DNA of 36,728 bases, taken from assembly GCA_009026175.1 (NCBI GenBank), contig WBTZ01000041.1, forward strand, positions 1-36,728, in the 5' to 3' direction. The notes under the pieces are model-generated. The model saw only the letters and a program-made list of their open reading frames with translations, had not been told where the DNA came from and did no database searches. This DNA is from Zoogloea sp. Lineage in GTDB: Bacteria > Pseudomonadota > Gammaproteobacteria > Burkholderiales > Rhodocyclaceae. A program made the position numbers and the translations under genes. Of the stretch, positions 16,461 to 26,212 are shown piece by piece (position 1 is the first letter of the stretch; each line of letters begins with the position of its first letter).

Positions 16461-17756
16461 TCAGCGTTCTTCCTGGCGGTACTCCACGTAGGCCCGGTCG
16501 CGCAGCTGGCGCAACCAGTCCTGGTAAGCCTCGTCGGATTTGCGCTCACGCAGGGCGTTGCGGGCGGCGGCGCGCTTGCGCTCGTCGGAAACGTCCTGGA
16601 CCCGGCGGTCTTCCACGAGGATCAGGTGCCAGCCGAAGGGCGACTGGATCGGCTGGCTGACCTCCCCCGGCTTGAGGGCGTCCATGGCCTGCTCGAACTC
16701 GGGCACCGTGTCGCCCGGATAGATCCAGCCCAGGTCTCCGCCCTTGGAGGCGGACAGGTCTGCCGAATGCATGCGGGCCAGCTCGCCGAAGTTGGCGCCA
16801 CCCTGCACGACGCGCTCGCGCAGGTCGGTGAGGCGCCGCCGGGCATCCGCGTCGGTCACCACCTCGCTGGTCTTGATCAGGATGTGGCGGGCCCGGGTCT
16901 GCTGCACCTGTGCCGGCACCCCGGACTGTCCGCCGCCCTTGCGGTCGACCACCCGGACGATGTGGAAGCCGGCGGCGCTGCGCAGGATGGGGGTGGTCTC
17001 ACCGGGCTTCAGCCCGGTCACGGCCTCGGCGAACAGGCTGGGCAGGCGATCCGAACCGCGCCAACCGAGATTGCCGCCGGTCAGGGCATCGGGCGCGTCC
17101 GAGTAGCTTGCCGCCAGCTTGTCGAAGGGCTCCCCGCGAGCCACCCGGGCAGCCACGTCCTCGGCCTTGGTGCGCAGGCGGGCCAGCTGCTCGGGGGTGG
17201 CGCCATCCGGCGCCCGGAACAGGATGTGGGACAGGTTGTACTCTTCCTGCCCGGTGGCGTTCTCGGGATGGGCGAGGAAGTTGCTCACCTCGGCATCGGA
17301 CACCACGATGCGGCCTTCCACCTCACGCTCGCGCACGCGGGTCAGCAGCATCTCGTTGCGCACCTCCTCGCGGAAGCGCTCCCAGGAAAGGCCGTCCTGC
17401 TCGAGGGCCTTGCGGAACTGGGTCATGGACATCTTGTTGTTGTCGGCGATCCGCCCCACCGCCCTGTCGAGCGTGATGTCGTCCACCCGCAGGGAGGTCT
17501 CATTGGCCAGCTGGATCTGCAGCCGCTCCATGATCTGACGCTCGAGGACCTGCTTTTCGAGCACATCGGCAGGCGGCAAGGTGGTGCCCTGGCGGGTGAG
17601 CTGGCGGGTCACCTGTGCAACGCGCTGGCGCAGGTCGGAGAGGGTGATGACTTCACTGTTCACGACCGCCACGATGCGGTCCACCTCGACGGGGCCGGCG
17701 GCAAGGGCCGCGCTGGAAATGACGGAAGCGGCAATAAGGGAAACGATCAGTTTCAT
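16461..17756 (-). CDS. surA: Periplasmic chaperone and peptidyl-prolyl isomerase SurA
   Basis: A 431-residue SurA, almost the same length as the Escherichia coli protein, which carries unfolded outer-membrane proteins across the periplasm to the BAM complex. Residues 1-19 are a signal peptide ending ALA. The N-terminal chaperone domain (about 22-175) begins VDRIVAVVNSEVITLSDL. Two parvulin domains follow: the first around 175-280 (LSHILFRAPDG, GGNLGWRG, GFHIVRVVD), the second around 290-400 (ARHILIKTSE, GGDLGWIYPG, FGWHLILVEDRR). A short C-terminal helix completes the fold. It starts 17 bases after the lptD stop; LptD is a known SurA client. Confidence 0.97.
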   Translation of the reverse strand: MKLIVSLIAASVISSAALAAGPVEVDRIVAVVNSEVITLSDLRQRVAQVTRQLTRQGTTLPPADVLEKQVLERQIMERLQIQLANETSLRVDDITLDRAVGRIADNNKMSMTQFRKALEQDGLSWERFREEVRNEMLLTRVREREVEGRIVVSDAEVSNFLAHPENATGQEEYNLSHILFRAPDGATPEQLARLRTKAEDVAARVARGEPFDKLAASYSDAPDALTGGNLGWRGSDRLPSLFAEAVTGLKPGETTPILRSAAGFHIVRVVDRKGGGQSGVPAQVQQTRARHILIKTSEVVTDADARRRLTDLRERVVQGGANFGELARMHSADLSASKGGDLGWIYPGDTVPEFEQAMDALKPGEVSQPIQSPFGWHLILVEDRRVQDVSDERKRAAARNALRERKSDEAYQDWLRQLRDRAYVEYRQEER

Positions 17757-17773
17757 GGGTCGAGGGAGCGCTT

Positions 17774-20260
17774 TCAGAATTCGTCGTCGTTGGCGAAGGG
17801 GTTGGAGCCGTCGTTGATCTTCCCATAGCCGGGAACGCTGCGGCGGAGCACGTTGAGGGGGCTGGACCCCAGGCTGCCGGCGCCGTTGAACTCGAGCTGG
17901 AAGAAGAAGGCACGGGTGACGTCGGTGGCACTGGTGGTGAGGTGCTGCACCACACCGCGGAACACCCAGCAGCCGGCATTGTATTCAACGCCCGCGATAC
18001 CCTGGGTCAGGCGATGGTCACGCAGGTTGCGGTTGTAGCGCCCCACCCCGTACCAGTTGCCCCACAGGGGCCATTGGCCGGTCAGGTCGATGTCCCGGAA
18101 ACCGTTGGGGTTGGCCGGGTCGGTGGAATAGTTGCGACGGTAGCGCCAGCTCACGCCGAGGGTCTTGGCATAGGCCGGCTGGAAGCGGAAGCCAAAGTTG
18201 AAACGCTCGGTCCAGTTGTCCCGGGGGTTGTATTGCCAGGCGGTGTCGAGCTGGGTCTTGGGCGCGATGGTGAGGCCCAGGGCCGCCAGCAGGTCGGCCT
18301 GCTTGCCGGTCCGGGCCGGGGTGTCCTTGTTGAGGGTGACCCGCTGGTCCACCAGGTAGTAGCGCTGTCCGAGGGCCGCCCGCACGGTTTCGGCACCGGT
18401 TTCCGGATCGATCAGGCGGCTTTGCAGGGCCGTGGTGATCTGGTTGGCGTTGGAGATGCGGTCACCGCCGGTGTAGACGTTCTCGGCGAAGATCTGTGCG
18501 AAGTTGAAGTCGTAGAAACCCGAGTCGAAGTTCGGGATGGTCGACTGGTCGCGGTAGGGAACGTACAGGTAATAGACGCGCGGCTCGAGGGTCTGCACGA
18601 AATCCCGGCCACCGAACTGGGTATCCCGCTCGAAGGTCACGCCACTGTCCACCGAGATGATGGGCAGGGTCCGGGTCAGGGAGTTGTCCCCCTCGCTGAG
18701 GCGCCGGTCGAGCTCGTAGCGGGTGGTGTGCACGCCGACCTTCGGGGTCACGAAGAAGGAGGCCGTCTGCATCGGCAGCGAGAGCTGCGGGTAAAAGGTC
18801 AGCCGGCGCCCTTCGTCGAAGGTCGGGTGGCTGAAATCCACGAACTCGCTGGCCAGCTGGAAGGTCAGGCCGCCAGGCAGCTCGGGCCGGTTGGCCGTGA
18901 GGGTCAACTGCGGCAAGCGCTTGTAGGGCGTGGCCACCGTGGCCCCTGTCTTCGGGTCGGCCAGGGTCTGGTAGGCCTGCAGCAGGCCGGTGGCAGACCA
19001 CCAGCCGCCGCCGGCATAGGTCACCGAGCCCTGGCGCAGCAGGTTCACCTGGGAGGTCAGGGTCAGCCGGGAGCTCAGGTCGATGAAGTAGCGTGGGTCG
19101 GACACCCCGTTGAAATTGACGTTGCTGCTCCAGCCTCCGCCAAAGTTCTGGTCATGGCGGATAGACCCGGCATACCGGCTACGCCCTTCGACCTGGTCGT
19201 CGGGCATGTATTCGATATACGTGATGCCCTTGTACATCGGGTCGATGTAGCGGGCCTCGTTGCGGAACTGCAGGCCGCGACGCCCCATCAGGCGGGTCGT
19301 CAGGGTGTCGTCGTAATTGGGCGCCAGGTTGAAGTAGTACGGCACCGTGAGGTCGAAGCCGACCTTGTTGGATGTCCCGAAGGTCGGCGACAGCAGGCCG
19401 GACTTGCGGCTCTCGCCCAGCGGGAAGTCGGCCCAGGGCAGGTAGGCGATGGGCAGGTCCTTGAACCACATGGTGCCGTTGCGGGCCTCGCCGACCTCGG
19501 TGTCATAGTCGAGGTCGAGCTCCTTGGCCTTCAGATACCAGTCGGGGCGGTCAGGCTTGCAGCTCGTCCAGGTCGCATTGAACAGGCGGAACCGGTTCTC
19601 CCCTTCCAGCACCAGCGAGTCGGCATCGCCATGGCCGCTGATCGGCTGCTGGCTGGCAGGCAGCGCCTGCCCCGGCAGCAGGGGCGCCTGCCCTGGCCGC
19701 GGCGGACGCGCCGGACGGCTGATGGCGTAGCTCGGGGAGTCGAACACCCCCACCTGCTCCTGCACCTTCATGCGGGCATGCGGGCCGGTCATCTGGTCGG
19801 TGCCGCGGGTCACCTTGACGTTGCCGGTGGCCTCGACCTCGTCGGTGAGCTCGAAATACTGCAGGCGGTCGGCGTTGACCCGGGTCGAGTCACGCACCAG
19901 CACGGCGGAGCCCTCGGCCGCCACATCCGTATCCTGGCGGCCGAAGACCCGGTCACCGGTGATCCGGGTGGCCCCGGGACGCAGCTCGGGATCCTGCGGC
20001 GCCGGTGCCGGCGCCTTGCGGCCCGGTTTGCCCGAAGCGGCGGGCGCCGTGGCACGGCCCGCCACAGCGGCCGCAGGCTTTGACGCGGATGTCGTCGCGG
20101 GCGGCACCGTCTCGGCGGCCCTGGGAACCGGCCGGCTGGCAGCGGGTTTGCCCAGCAGGGCCGGCGACACCACGAAGGGCGGGAGATCCTCGGCACCCGC
20201 TCGCCCCCACAGGGCGAACAAGGCAATGGACAGGAAGCGCAACTGGGTACGTGGTTTCAT
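17774..20260 (-). CDS. lptD: LPS-assembly outer-membrane protein LptD
   Basis: An 828-residue LptD, the outer-membrane barrel that with LptE inserts lipopolysaccharide into the outer leaflet. The ATG at 20260 (MKPRTQLRFLSIALFALWG) gives a proper signal peptide; the much longer open frame upstream is an artefact antisense to amgK. An Ala/Pro-rich low-complexity stretch (about 40-90) precedes the OstA jellyroll (about 95-250: ITGDRVFGRQD, LQYFELTDEVEATGNV). The LptD barrel follows (NGTMWFKDLPIAYLPW, GLLSPTFGTSN onward) to a C-terminus ending in NDDEF rather than the usual aromatic residue. Only two cysteines are present in the whole protein, C234 (TSCKPD) and C764 (NAGCWVF). The gene leads the lptD-surA pair. 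Confidence 0.96.
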   Translation of the reverse strand: MKPRTQLRFLSIALFALWGRAGAEDLPPFVVSPALLGKPAASRPVPRAAETVPPATTSASKPAAAVAGRATAPAASGKPGRKAPAPAPQDPELRPGATRITGDRVFGRQDTDVAAEGSAVLVRDSTRVNADRLQYFELTDEVEATGNVKVTRGTDQMTGPHARMKVQEQVGVFDSPSYAISRPARPPRPGQAPLLPGQALPASQQPISGHGDADSLVLEGENRFRLFNATWTSCKPDRPDWYLKAKELDLDYDTEVGEARNGTMWFKDLPIAYLPWADFPLGESRKSGLLSPTFGTSNKVGFDLTVPYYFNLAPNYDDTLTTRLMGRRGLQFRNEARYIDPMYKGITYIEYMPDDQVEGRSRYAGSIRHDQNFGGGWSSNVNFNGVSDPRYFIDLSSRLTLTSQVNLLRQGSVTYAGGGWWSATGLLQAYQTLADPKTGATVATPYKRLPQLTLTANRPELPGGLTFQLASEFVDFSHPTFDEGRRLTFYPQLSLPMQTASFFVTPKVGVHTTRYELDRRLSEGDNSLTRTLPIISVDSGVTFERDTQFGGRDFVQTLEPRVYYLYVPYRDQSTIPNFDSGFYDFNFAQIFAENVYTGGDRISNANQITTALQSRLIDPETGAETVRAALGQRYYLVDQRVTLNKDTPARTGKQADLLAALGLTIAPKTQLDTAWQYNPRDNWTERFNFGFRFQPAYAKTLGVSWRYRRNYSTDPANPNGFRDIDLTGQWPLWGNWYGVGRYNRNLRDHRLTQGIAGVEYNAGCWVFRGVVQHLTTSATDVTRAFFFQLEFNGAGSLGSSPLNVLRRSVPGYGKINDGSNPFANDDEF

Positions 20261-20341
20261 CCGGGGACTGGAACCAGCCGGCGAGCCGACCGCATGGTTT
20301 GATAAACTGCGTGATTTTACACGAACGCATCTCCGACTCCC
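20261..20341. promoter_or_regulatory. Divergent promoter region lptD / amgK
   Basis: An 81-base gap between divergent genes. A noticeably AT-rich core at 20297-20320 offers TAAACT (20303-20308) as a plus-strand -10 for amgK and TAAAAT (complement of 20314-20319) as a minus-strand -10 for lptD. Neither has a good -35 at the right distance, so assignment is tentative. Confidence 0.4.
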
Positions 20342-22049
<1,708 letters not shown>

Positions 22050-22108
22050 GCGTGCAACGTTCAGCGCCAACTGCAGTCAATCCCAGAACACCGCCACCGG
22101 ACACCGCC

Positions 22109-23425
22109 ATGCCCTTCGACATCACCCCCTTCCAGGCCCGTCGCACCCGGCTGCTCCAGACCATGCAGGCGGCCGGCGGCGGGGTCGCCATCATCGCCAC
22201 CGCACCGGAGCGCATCCGCAACAGGGACGCCCACTACAGCTACCGCTTCGACAGCTACTTCTACTACCTCACAGGCTTCCGCGAGCCGGAGGCCGTGCTG
22301 GTGCTGGTGGCGGGCGAAGCCCCCCGCAGCCTGCTGTTCTGCCGCAGCAAGGATATCGAGCGCGAGATCTGGGACGGCTACCGGCACGGCCCCGAAGCCG
22401 CCCGGGAGACCTTCGGCTTCGACGAAGCCCACCCCATCGCCGAGCTGGACGAGCAGCTCGCCACGCTGTTTGCCAACCAGCCCGCCATCTTCCACTCGGT
22501 GGGGTACGACAGCGCCTGGGATGCCCGCGTCACCGACGCCCTCAACCGGGTCCGCGCCATGGCGCGCAGCGGCGCCCACGCCCCGGCCCTGATCCGCGAC
22601 GTGCGCAGCCTCATCGACGAAATGCGCCTGATCAAGGACGAGGCCGAGCTGGCCATCATGCGCCGTGCCGCAGACATCTCCGGCGGCGCCCACCGGCGTG
22701 CCATGCGCGCCACCCGCCCGGGCGCCTGGGAATACGAGATCGAGGCCGAGCTGCTGCACGAATTCCGCCGCCACGGCAGCCAGGCCCCCGCCTACAGCTC
22801 CATCGTGGCCGGCGGCGCCAATGCCTGCGTCCTGCACTACGTGGAAAACGACGCCCTGCTCAAGGACGGCGACCTGCTGCTGATCGACGCCGGCTGCGAA
22901 CTCGACGGCTACGCCTCCGACATCACCCGGACCTTCCCGGTCAATGGCCGCTTCAGCGGCCCGCAGAAGGCCGCCTACGAGCTGGTACTGGCCGCCCAGG
23001 CCGCCGCCATGGCCGTGACCCGCGCCGGCGCCGGCTGGAACGACCCCCACGATGCCGCCACGCGGGTGCTGGCCCAGGGCTTCATCGACCTCGGCCTGCT
23101 GGAGGGCAGCCTCGACGGCGTGCTCGAATCCGGCAGCTACCGCCAGTTCTACATGCACCGCACCGGCCACTGGCTGGGCCTGGACGTGCATGACGCGGGG
23201 GAATACAAGCTGGCCGGTGAATGGCGCCCGCTGGTCGCCGGCAACGTGCTGACCATCGAGCCCGGCTGCTACATCCGCCCGGCCGACGGCGTACCGGAAG
23301 CCTTCTGGAACATCGGCATCCGCATCGAGGACGACGCCCTCGTCACTGCCGACGGCTGCGAGCTGATCACCGGCTCCGCCCCCAAGAGCGTGGCCGACAT
23401 CGAAGCCCTGATGCGGGAGGCCTGA
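22109..23425 (+). CDS. pepP: Xaa-Pro aminopeptidase (aminopeptidase P)
   Basis: A 438-residue M24 family metallopeptidase that removes the N-terminal residue from peptides with proline in second position. An N-terminal creatinase-like domain (about 1-170, with YSYRFDSYFYYLTGF) precedes the pita-bread catalytic domain. Metal ligands are visible in LLIDAGCELDGYASDITRTF (two aspartates), the HRTGHWLGLDVHD histidines, TIEPGCYI and NIGIRIEDDALVT (two glutamates). I start at the ATG at 22109 (MPFDITPFQARR), the usual family N-terminus; a GTG at 22052 would add 19 unlikely residues. The stop overlaps the next ATG (TGATG). pepP followed by ubiH is a conserved pairing in proteobacteria. Confidence 0.95.
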   Translation: MPFDITPFQARRTRLLQTMQAAGGGVAIIATAPERIRNRDAHYSYRFDSYFYYLTGFREPEAVLVLVAGEAPRSLLFCRSKDIEREIWDGYRHGPEAARETFGFDEAHPIAELDEQLATLFANQPAIFHSVGYDSAWDARVTDALNRVRAMARSGAHAPALIRDVRSLIDEMRLIKDEAELAIMRRAADISGGAHRRAMRATRPGAWEYEIEAELLHEFRRHGSQAPAYSSIVAGGANACVLHYVENDALLKDGDLLLIDAGCELDGYASDITRTFPVNGRFSGPQKAAYELVLAAQAAAMAVTRAGAGWNDPHDAATRVLAQGFIDLGLLEGSLDGVLESGSYRQFYMHRTGHWLGLDVHDAGEYKLAGEWRPLVAGNVLTIEPGCYIRPADGVPEAFWNIGIRIEDDALVTADGCELITGSAPKSVADIEALMREA

Positions 23426-24567
23426 TGGAGCGCCACGACCTCGCCATCATCGGCGCCGGCCCGGTGGGCATGACCCTCGCGCTGGCCCTCAAGGATGCCG
23501 GCCTCGACATCGTGCTGGTGGACGCCCGCCCCCGCGGCGCGGCGCGGCAGGACCCGCGCGTGCTGGCCCTGTCCCACGGCACCCGGCTGACCCTCGAGCG
23601 GCTGGGCATCTGGTCGCGCCTGCCGGCCACCCCCATCGAGACCATCCACGTGTCCCACCAGGGCGGCCTCGGCCGCGCCCTCCTGCGGGCCGACGAATAC
23701 GGCCAGCCCGCCCTCGGCTACGTGGTCGCCGCCGGCGACCTGGCCGCGGCCCTCGACGACGCCCTGGGCACCGCCGGCATCCCGGTACGCGACAACGCCA
23801 CCGTGAGCGGCCTCGCCGCCGGGGCCGAGGATGTGCTGATCAGCCTCGCCGACGGCAAGCACCTGAGCGCCCGCCTGGCCGCCTGTGCAGAAGGCGCCAT
23901 CCAGGGCACGGACGACACCGGCCTGGTCGAGCGCGACTACGGCCAGCACGCGGTGATCAGCATCGCCACGCCGGCCACAGCCCATGGCCAGCGGGCCTGG
24001 GAACGCTTCACCCCACAAGGCCCCCTGGCCGTCCTGCCCTGCGGCAGCGACTGCGCCATCGTGCATACCGCCGCCCCGGACGACGCCGATGCCCTGATGG
24101 CCCTCGACGACGAGGCTTACCTGGCCCGCCTGCAGGCCCACTTCGGCACCCGCCTGCGCTTCGCCTCGGTCGGACCGCGGGCCCGCTATCCGCTGCTGCT
24201 GCGCTACCGCCCCAACCCGGTCGGCCAGCGCACGGTGTGGCTCGGCAACGCCGCCCAGACCCTGCACCCGGTGGCCGGCCAGGGCTACAACCTGGCCCTG
24301 CGCGACGTGTGGGCCTGCGCCCAGACCCTGCTCCGCGCCGGTGGTGACCCTGGCGCTGCCGACACCCTGGCCGCCTACGCCCGCGCCCGCCAGCTCGACC
24401 GCCAGGGCACCATCCGCTTCACCGACGGCCTGGTGCGCCTGTTCAGCACCGCCGCGGCGCCCCTCAAGCACCTGCGTGGCGCCGGTCTGTTTGCCCTCGA
24501 CCTGCTGCCCCCCGCCCGCCATTTCGTGGCCAAACGCATGATGTTCGGCGCCCGCGCCTGGCCCTGA
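23425..24567 (+). CDS. ubiH: UbiH/UbiF-type FAD-dependent ubiquinone hydroxylase
   Basis: A 380-residue flavoprotein monooxygenase of the family that hydroxylates the ubiquinone ring. The Rossmann motif IIGAGPVGMTLALAL (residues 8-22) binds FAD, and a complete GNAAQTLHPVAGQGYNLALRD near residue 272 is the second FAD signature. The family's middle motif, usually ADG with S and R following, here reads CAEGAIQG (aspartate replaced by glutamate). Which ring position it hydroxylates (UbiH, UbiF or a broad-range type) cannot be fixed from sequence; the link to pepP favours UbiH. It is translationally coupled to pepP. Confidence 0.88.
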   Translation: MERHDLAIIGAGPVGMTLALALKDAGLDIVLVDARPRGAARQDPRVLALSHGTRLTLERLGIWSRLPATPIETIHVSHQGGLGRALLRADEYGQPALGYVVAAGDLAAALDDALGTAGIPVRDNATVSGLAAGAEDVLISLADGKHLSARLAACAEGAIQGTDDTGLVERDYGQHAVISIATPATAHGQRAWERFTPQGPLAVLPCGSDCAIVHTAAPDDADALMALDDEAYLARLQAHFGTRLRFASVGPRARYPLLLRYRPNPVGQRTVWLGNAAQTLHPVAGQGYNLALRDVWACAQTLLRAGGDPGAADTLAAYARARQLDRQGTIRFTDGLVRLFSTAAAPLKHLRGAGLFALDLLPPARHFVAKRMMFGARAWP

Positions 24568-24622
24568 GCAAAAACTTCCGGCTGATGTGACGAAGCTCGT
24601 CGCGGCGGCGCAACAAACGCCG

Positions 24623-24628
24623 TAGAAT
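24623..24628 (+). promoter_or_regulatory. Probable -10 box of mgtE
   Basis: TAGAAT sits 50 bases before the mgtE ATG in a 110-base gap after ubiH. No -35 of quality is present at 16-18 bases. The leader is too short to hold a magnesium M-box riboswitch. Confidence 0.4.
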
Positions 24629-24677
24629 CCGCTCCCTGCGCGCCACCCGGCGCCCCGCCGCCCACGGGACCAGCACC

Positions 24678-26120
24678 ATGGCCGAAGCCGACGACCTCCA
24701 GCAACACGACGACCTGGACATCCACCTGCGCGAGGTGCAGCACCTGCTCGCCCGCCACAAGCTGGTGGAGGACCTCGTCCATCGCCAGGACATGCCCAAG
24801 CACGACCTGGTGGAGAACCTCGTCCACAAGCAGCACATCAACGAGCTGACCCACAAGCTCGACAGCCTGCACTCGGCCGACGTCGCCCACATTCTCGAAG
24901 CCCTGCCGGTCAGCGAGCGTCTGTTCGTATGGGACCTGGTCAAGGCAGAGCGGGACGGCGAGATCCTGCTGGAAGTCTCCGACGCGGTCCGCGAGTCCCT
25001 GATCGAGGCCATGGACTCGGCCTCCCTGCGCGCAGCGGCCGAACAGCTCGACGCGGACGAGCTGGCCGACCTGGCGCCCGACCTGCCCCACGAGGTGATG
25101 GAGGCGGTGTACCAGGGCCTCGAACCCGAGGAACGCGAGCAGCTGCGGGCCGCCATGTCCTACCCCGAGGATTCGGTCGGCGCGTTGATGGATTTCGAGA
25201 TGGTGACCGTCCGCGAGGACGTGACCCTGGAAGTGGTGCTGCGCTACCTGCGCCGCTTCGACGAGCTGCCCGACCACACCGACCAGCTCTTCGTGGTGGA
25301 CCGGGACGAACACCTGCGCGGCGTGCTGCCGATCAACCGGCTGCTGCTGAACGACCCGGAAACTGAGGTGAGCGAGATCATGCTCACCGACACCCTGACC
25401 CTCGAACCCGCCGACGAGGCCGAGACCGCGGCCCAGGCCTTCGAGCGCTACGACCTGGTGTCGGCCCCGGTGGTCGACTACCACCGCAAGCTGGTCGGCC
25501 GGGTGACGGTGGCCACGGTGGTGGACTTCATCCGCGAAGAGACCGAAAACGAACTGCTCAACCAGGCCGGTCTGCGCGAGGGCGAAGACATCTTCGCGCC
25601 GGTGTGGGACTCGGTGAAGAACCGCTGGGCCTGGCTGGCCGTCAATCTGGTCACCGCCTTCATCGCCAGCCGGGTGATCGGCGCCTTCGAGGGCTCCATC
25701 GAGAAGCTGGTCGCCCTCGCCGCACTGATGCCCATCGTGGCCGGCATCGGCGGCAATTCGGGCAACCAGACCATCACCATGATCGTGCGCGGCATCGCCA
25801 TGGGCCAGGTCCAGGACGAAGCCCTGACCCGCCTCCTCAAGAAGGAAATGGGCGTCGCCCTGATCAACGGCATCGTGTGGGGTGGCCTGCTCGGCGTGCT
25901 GGCCTGGATCCTCTACGGCAGCGGCAAGCTTGGCGCCGTGATGACCGCCGCCATGACCCTCAACCTGCTGCTGGCCGCCATCGTGGGCGTGCTGGCGCCG
26001 ATGATCCGCCACCGCTTCGGCCAGGATCCGGCGGTGGGCTCCAGCGTGATCATCACCGCCGTGACGGACTCCGGCGGCTTCTTCATCTTCCTGGGCCTGG
26101 CGACCATCTTCCTGATGTAG
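24678..26120 (+). CDS. mgtE: Magnesium transporter MgtE
   Basis: A 480-residue MgtE, a magnesium-gated channel of the inner membrane. An extra N-terminal region (about 1-55) contains a short tandem repeat (LVEDLVHRQ then LVENLVHKQ). The MgtE N domain (about 55-160) and two CBS domains (about 165-290) form the cytosolic magnesium sensor: SVGALMDFEMVTV, DQLFVVDRDEHLRG, SAPVVDYHRKLVGRVT. Five membrane helices follow from about residue 317, with the pore signature PIVAGIGGNSGNQT and the GSSVIITAVTDSGGFFIFL end. The gene stands alone between ubiH and the convergent hemL. Confidence 0.95.
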   Translation: MAEADDLQQHDDLDIHLREVQHLLARHKLVEDLVHRQDMPKHDLVENLVHKQHINELTHKLDSLHSADVAHILEALPVSERLFVWDLVKAERDGEILLEVSDAVRESLIEAMDSASLRAAAEQLDADELADLAPDLPHEVMEAVYQGLEPEEREQLRAAMSYPEDSVGALMDFEMVTVREDVTLEVVLRYLRRFDELPDHTDQLFVVDRDEHLRGVLPINRLLLNDPETEVSEIMLTDTLTLEPADEAETAAQAFERYDLVSAPVVDYHRKLVGRVTVATVVDFIREETENELLNQAGLREGEDIFAPVWDSVKNRWAWLAVNLVTAFIASRVIGAFEGSIEKLVALAALMPIVAGIGGNSGNQTITMIVRGIAMGQVQDEALTRLLKKEMGVALINGIVWGGLLGVLAWILYGSGKLGAVMTAAMTLNLLLAAIVGVLAPMIRHRFGQDPAVGSSVIITAVTDSGGFFIFLGLATIFLM

Positions 26121-26198
26121 GGCGGCTTCAGCCGCCCGCGGACCTGGGTCAGCGGCAAGCCAGAGGGCGGAAGGCTCGAAGGGCGACCGAGGTCGCCC
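26120..26198. repeat. Pair of REP-like palindromes between mgtE and hemL
   Basis: GGGCGGC-TTCA-GCCGCCC (26120-26137) and GGGCGACC-GA-GGTCGCCC (26181-26198) are two perfect GC-rich hairpins about 45 bases apart in the gap between convergent genes. Neither has a T-run. Spacing and form resemble a repetitive extragenic palindrome doublet, and they may also act as transcript ends for mgtE and hemL. Genome-wide copy number cannot be judged here. Confidence 0.5.
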
Positions 26199-26212
26199 CT
26201 ACCCCCGCCCCC

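Noticed and set aside
15420-17828. 802-codon plus-strand open frame opposite pdxA and surA
   Set aside because: Shadow of two well-identified minus-strand genes; the product is His/Gly/Gln-rich low complexity.
17942-20083. 713-codon plus-strand open frame opposite lptD
   Set aside because: LptD on the other strand is certain by family. The plus-strand product is a compositional shadow with no recognisable domain.
24568-24677. Possible magnesium riboswitch before mgtE
   Set aside because: The gap is only about 110 bases, the likely transcribed leader only about 40, and no M-box-like paired elements are visible.
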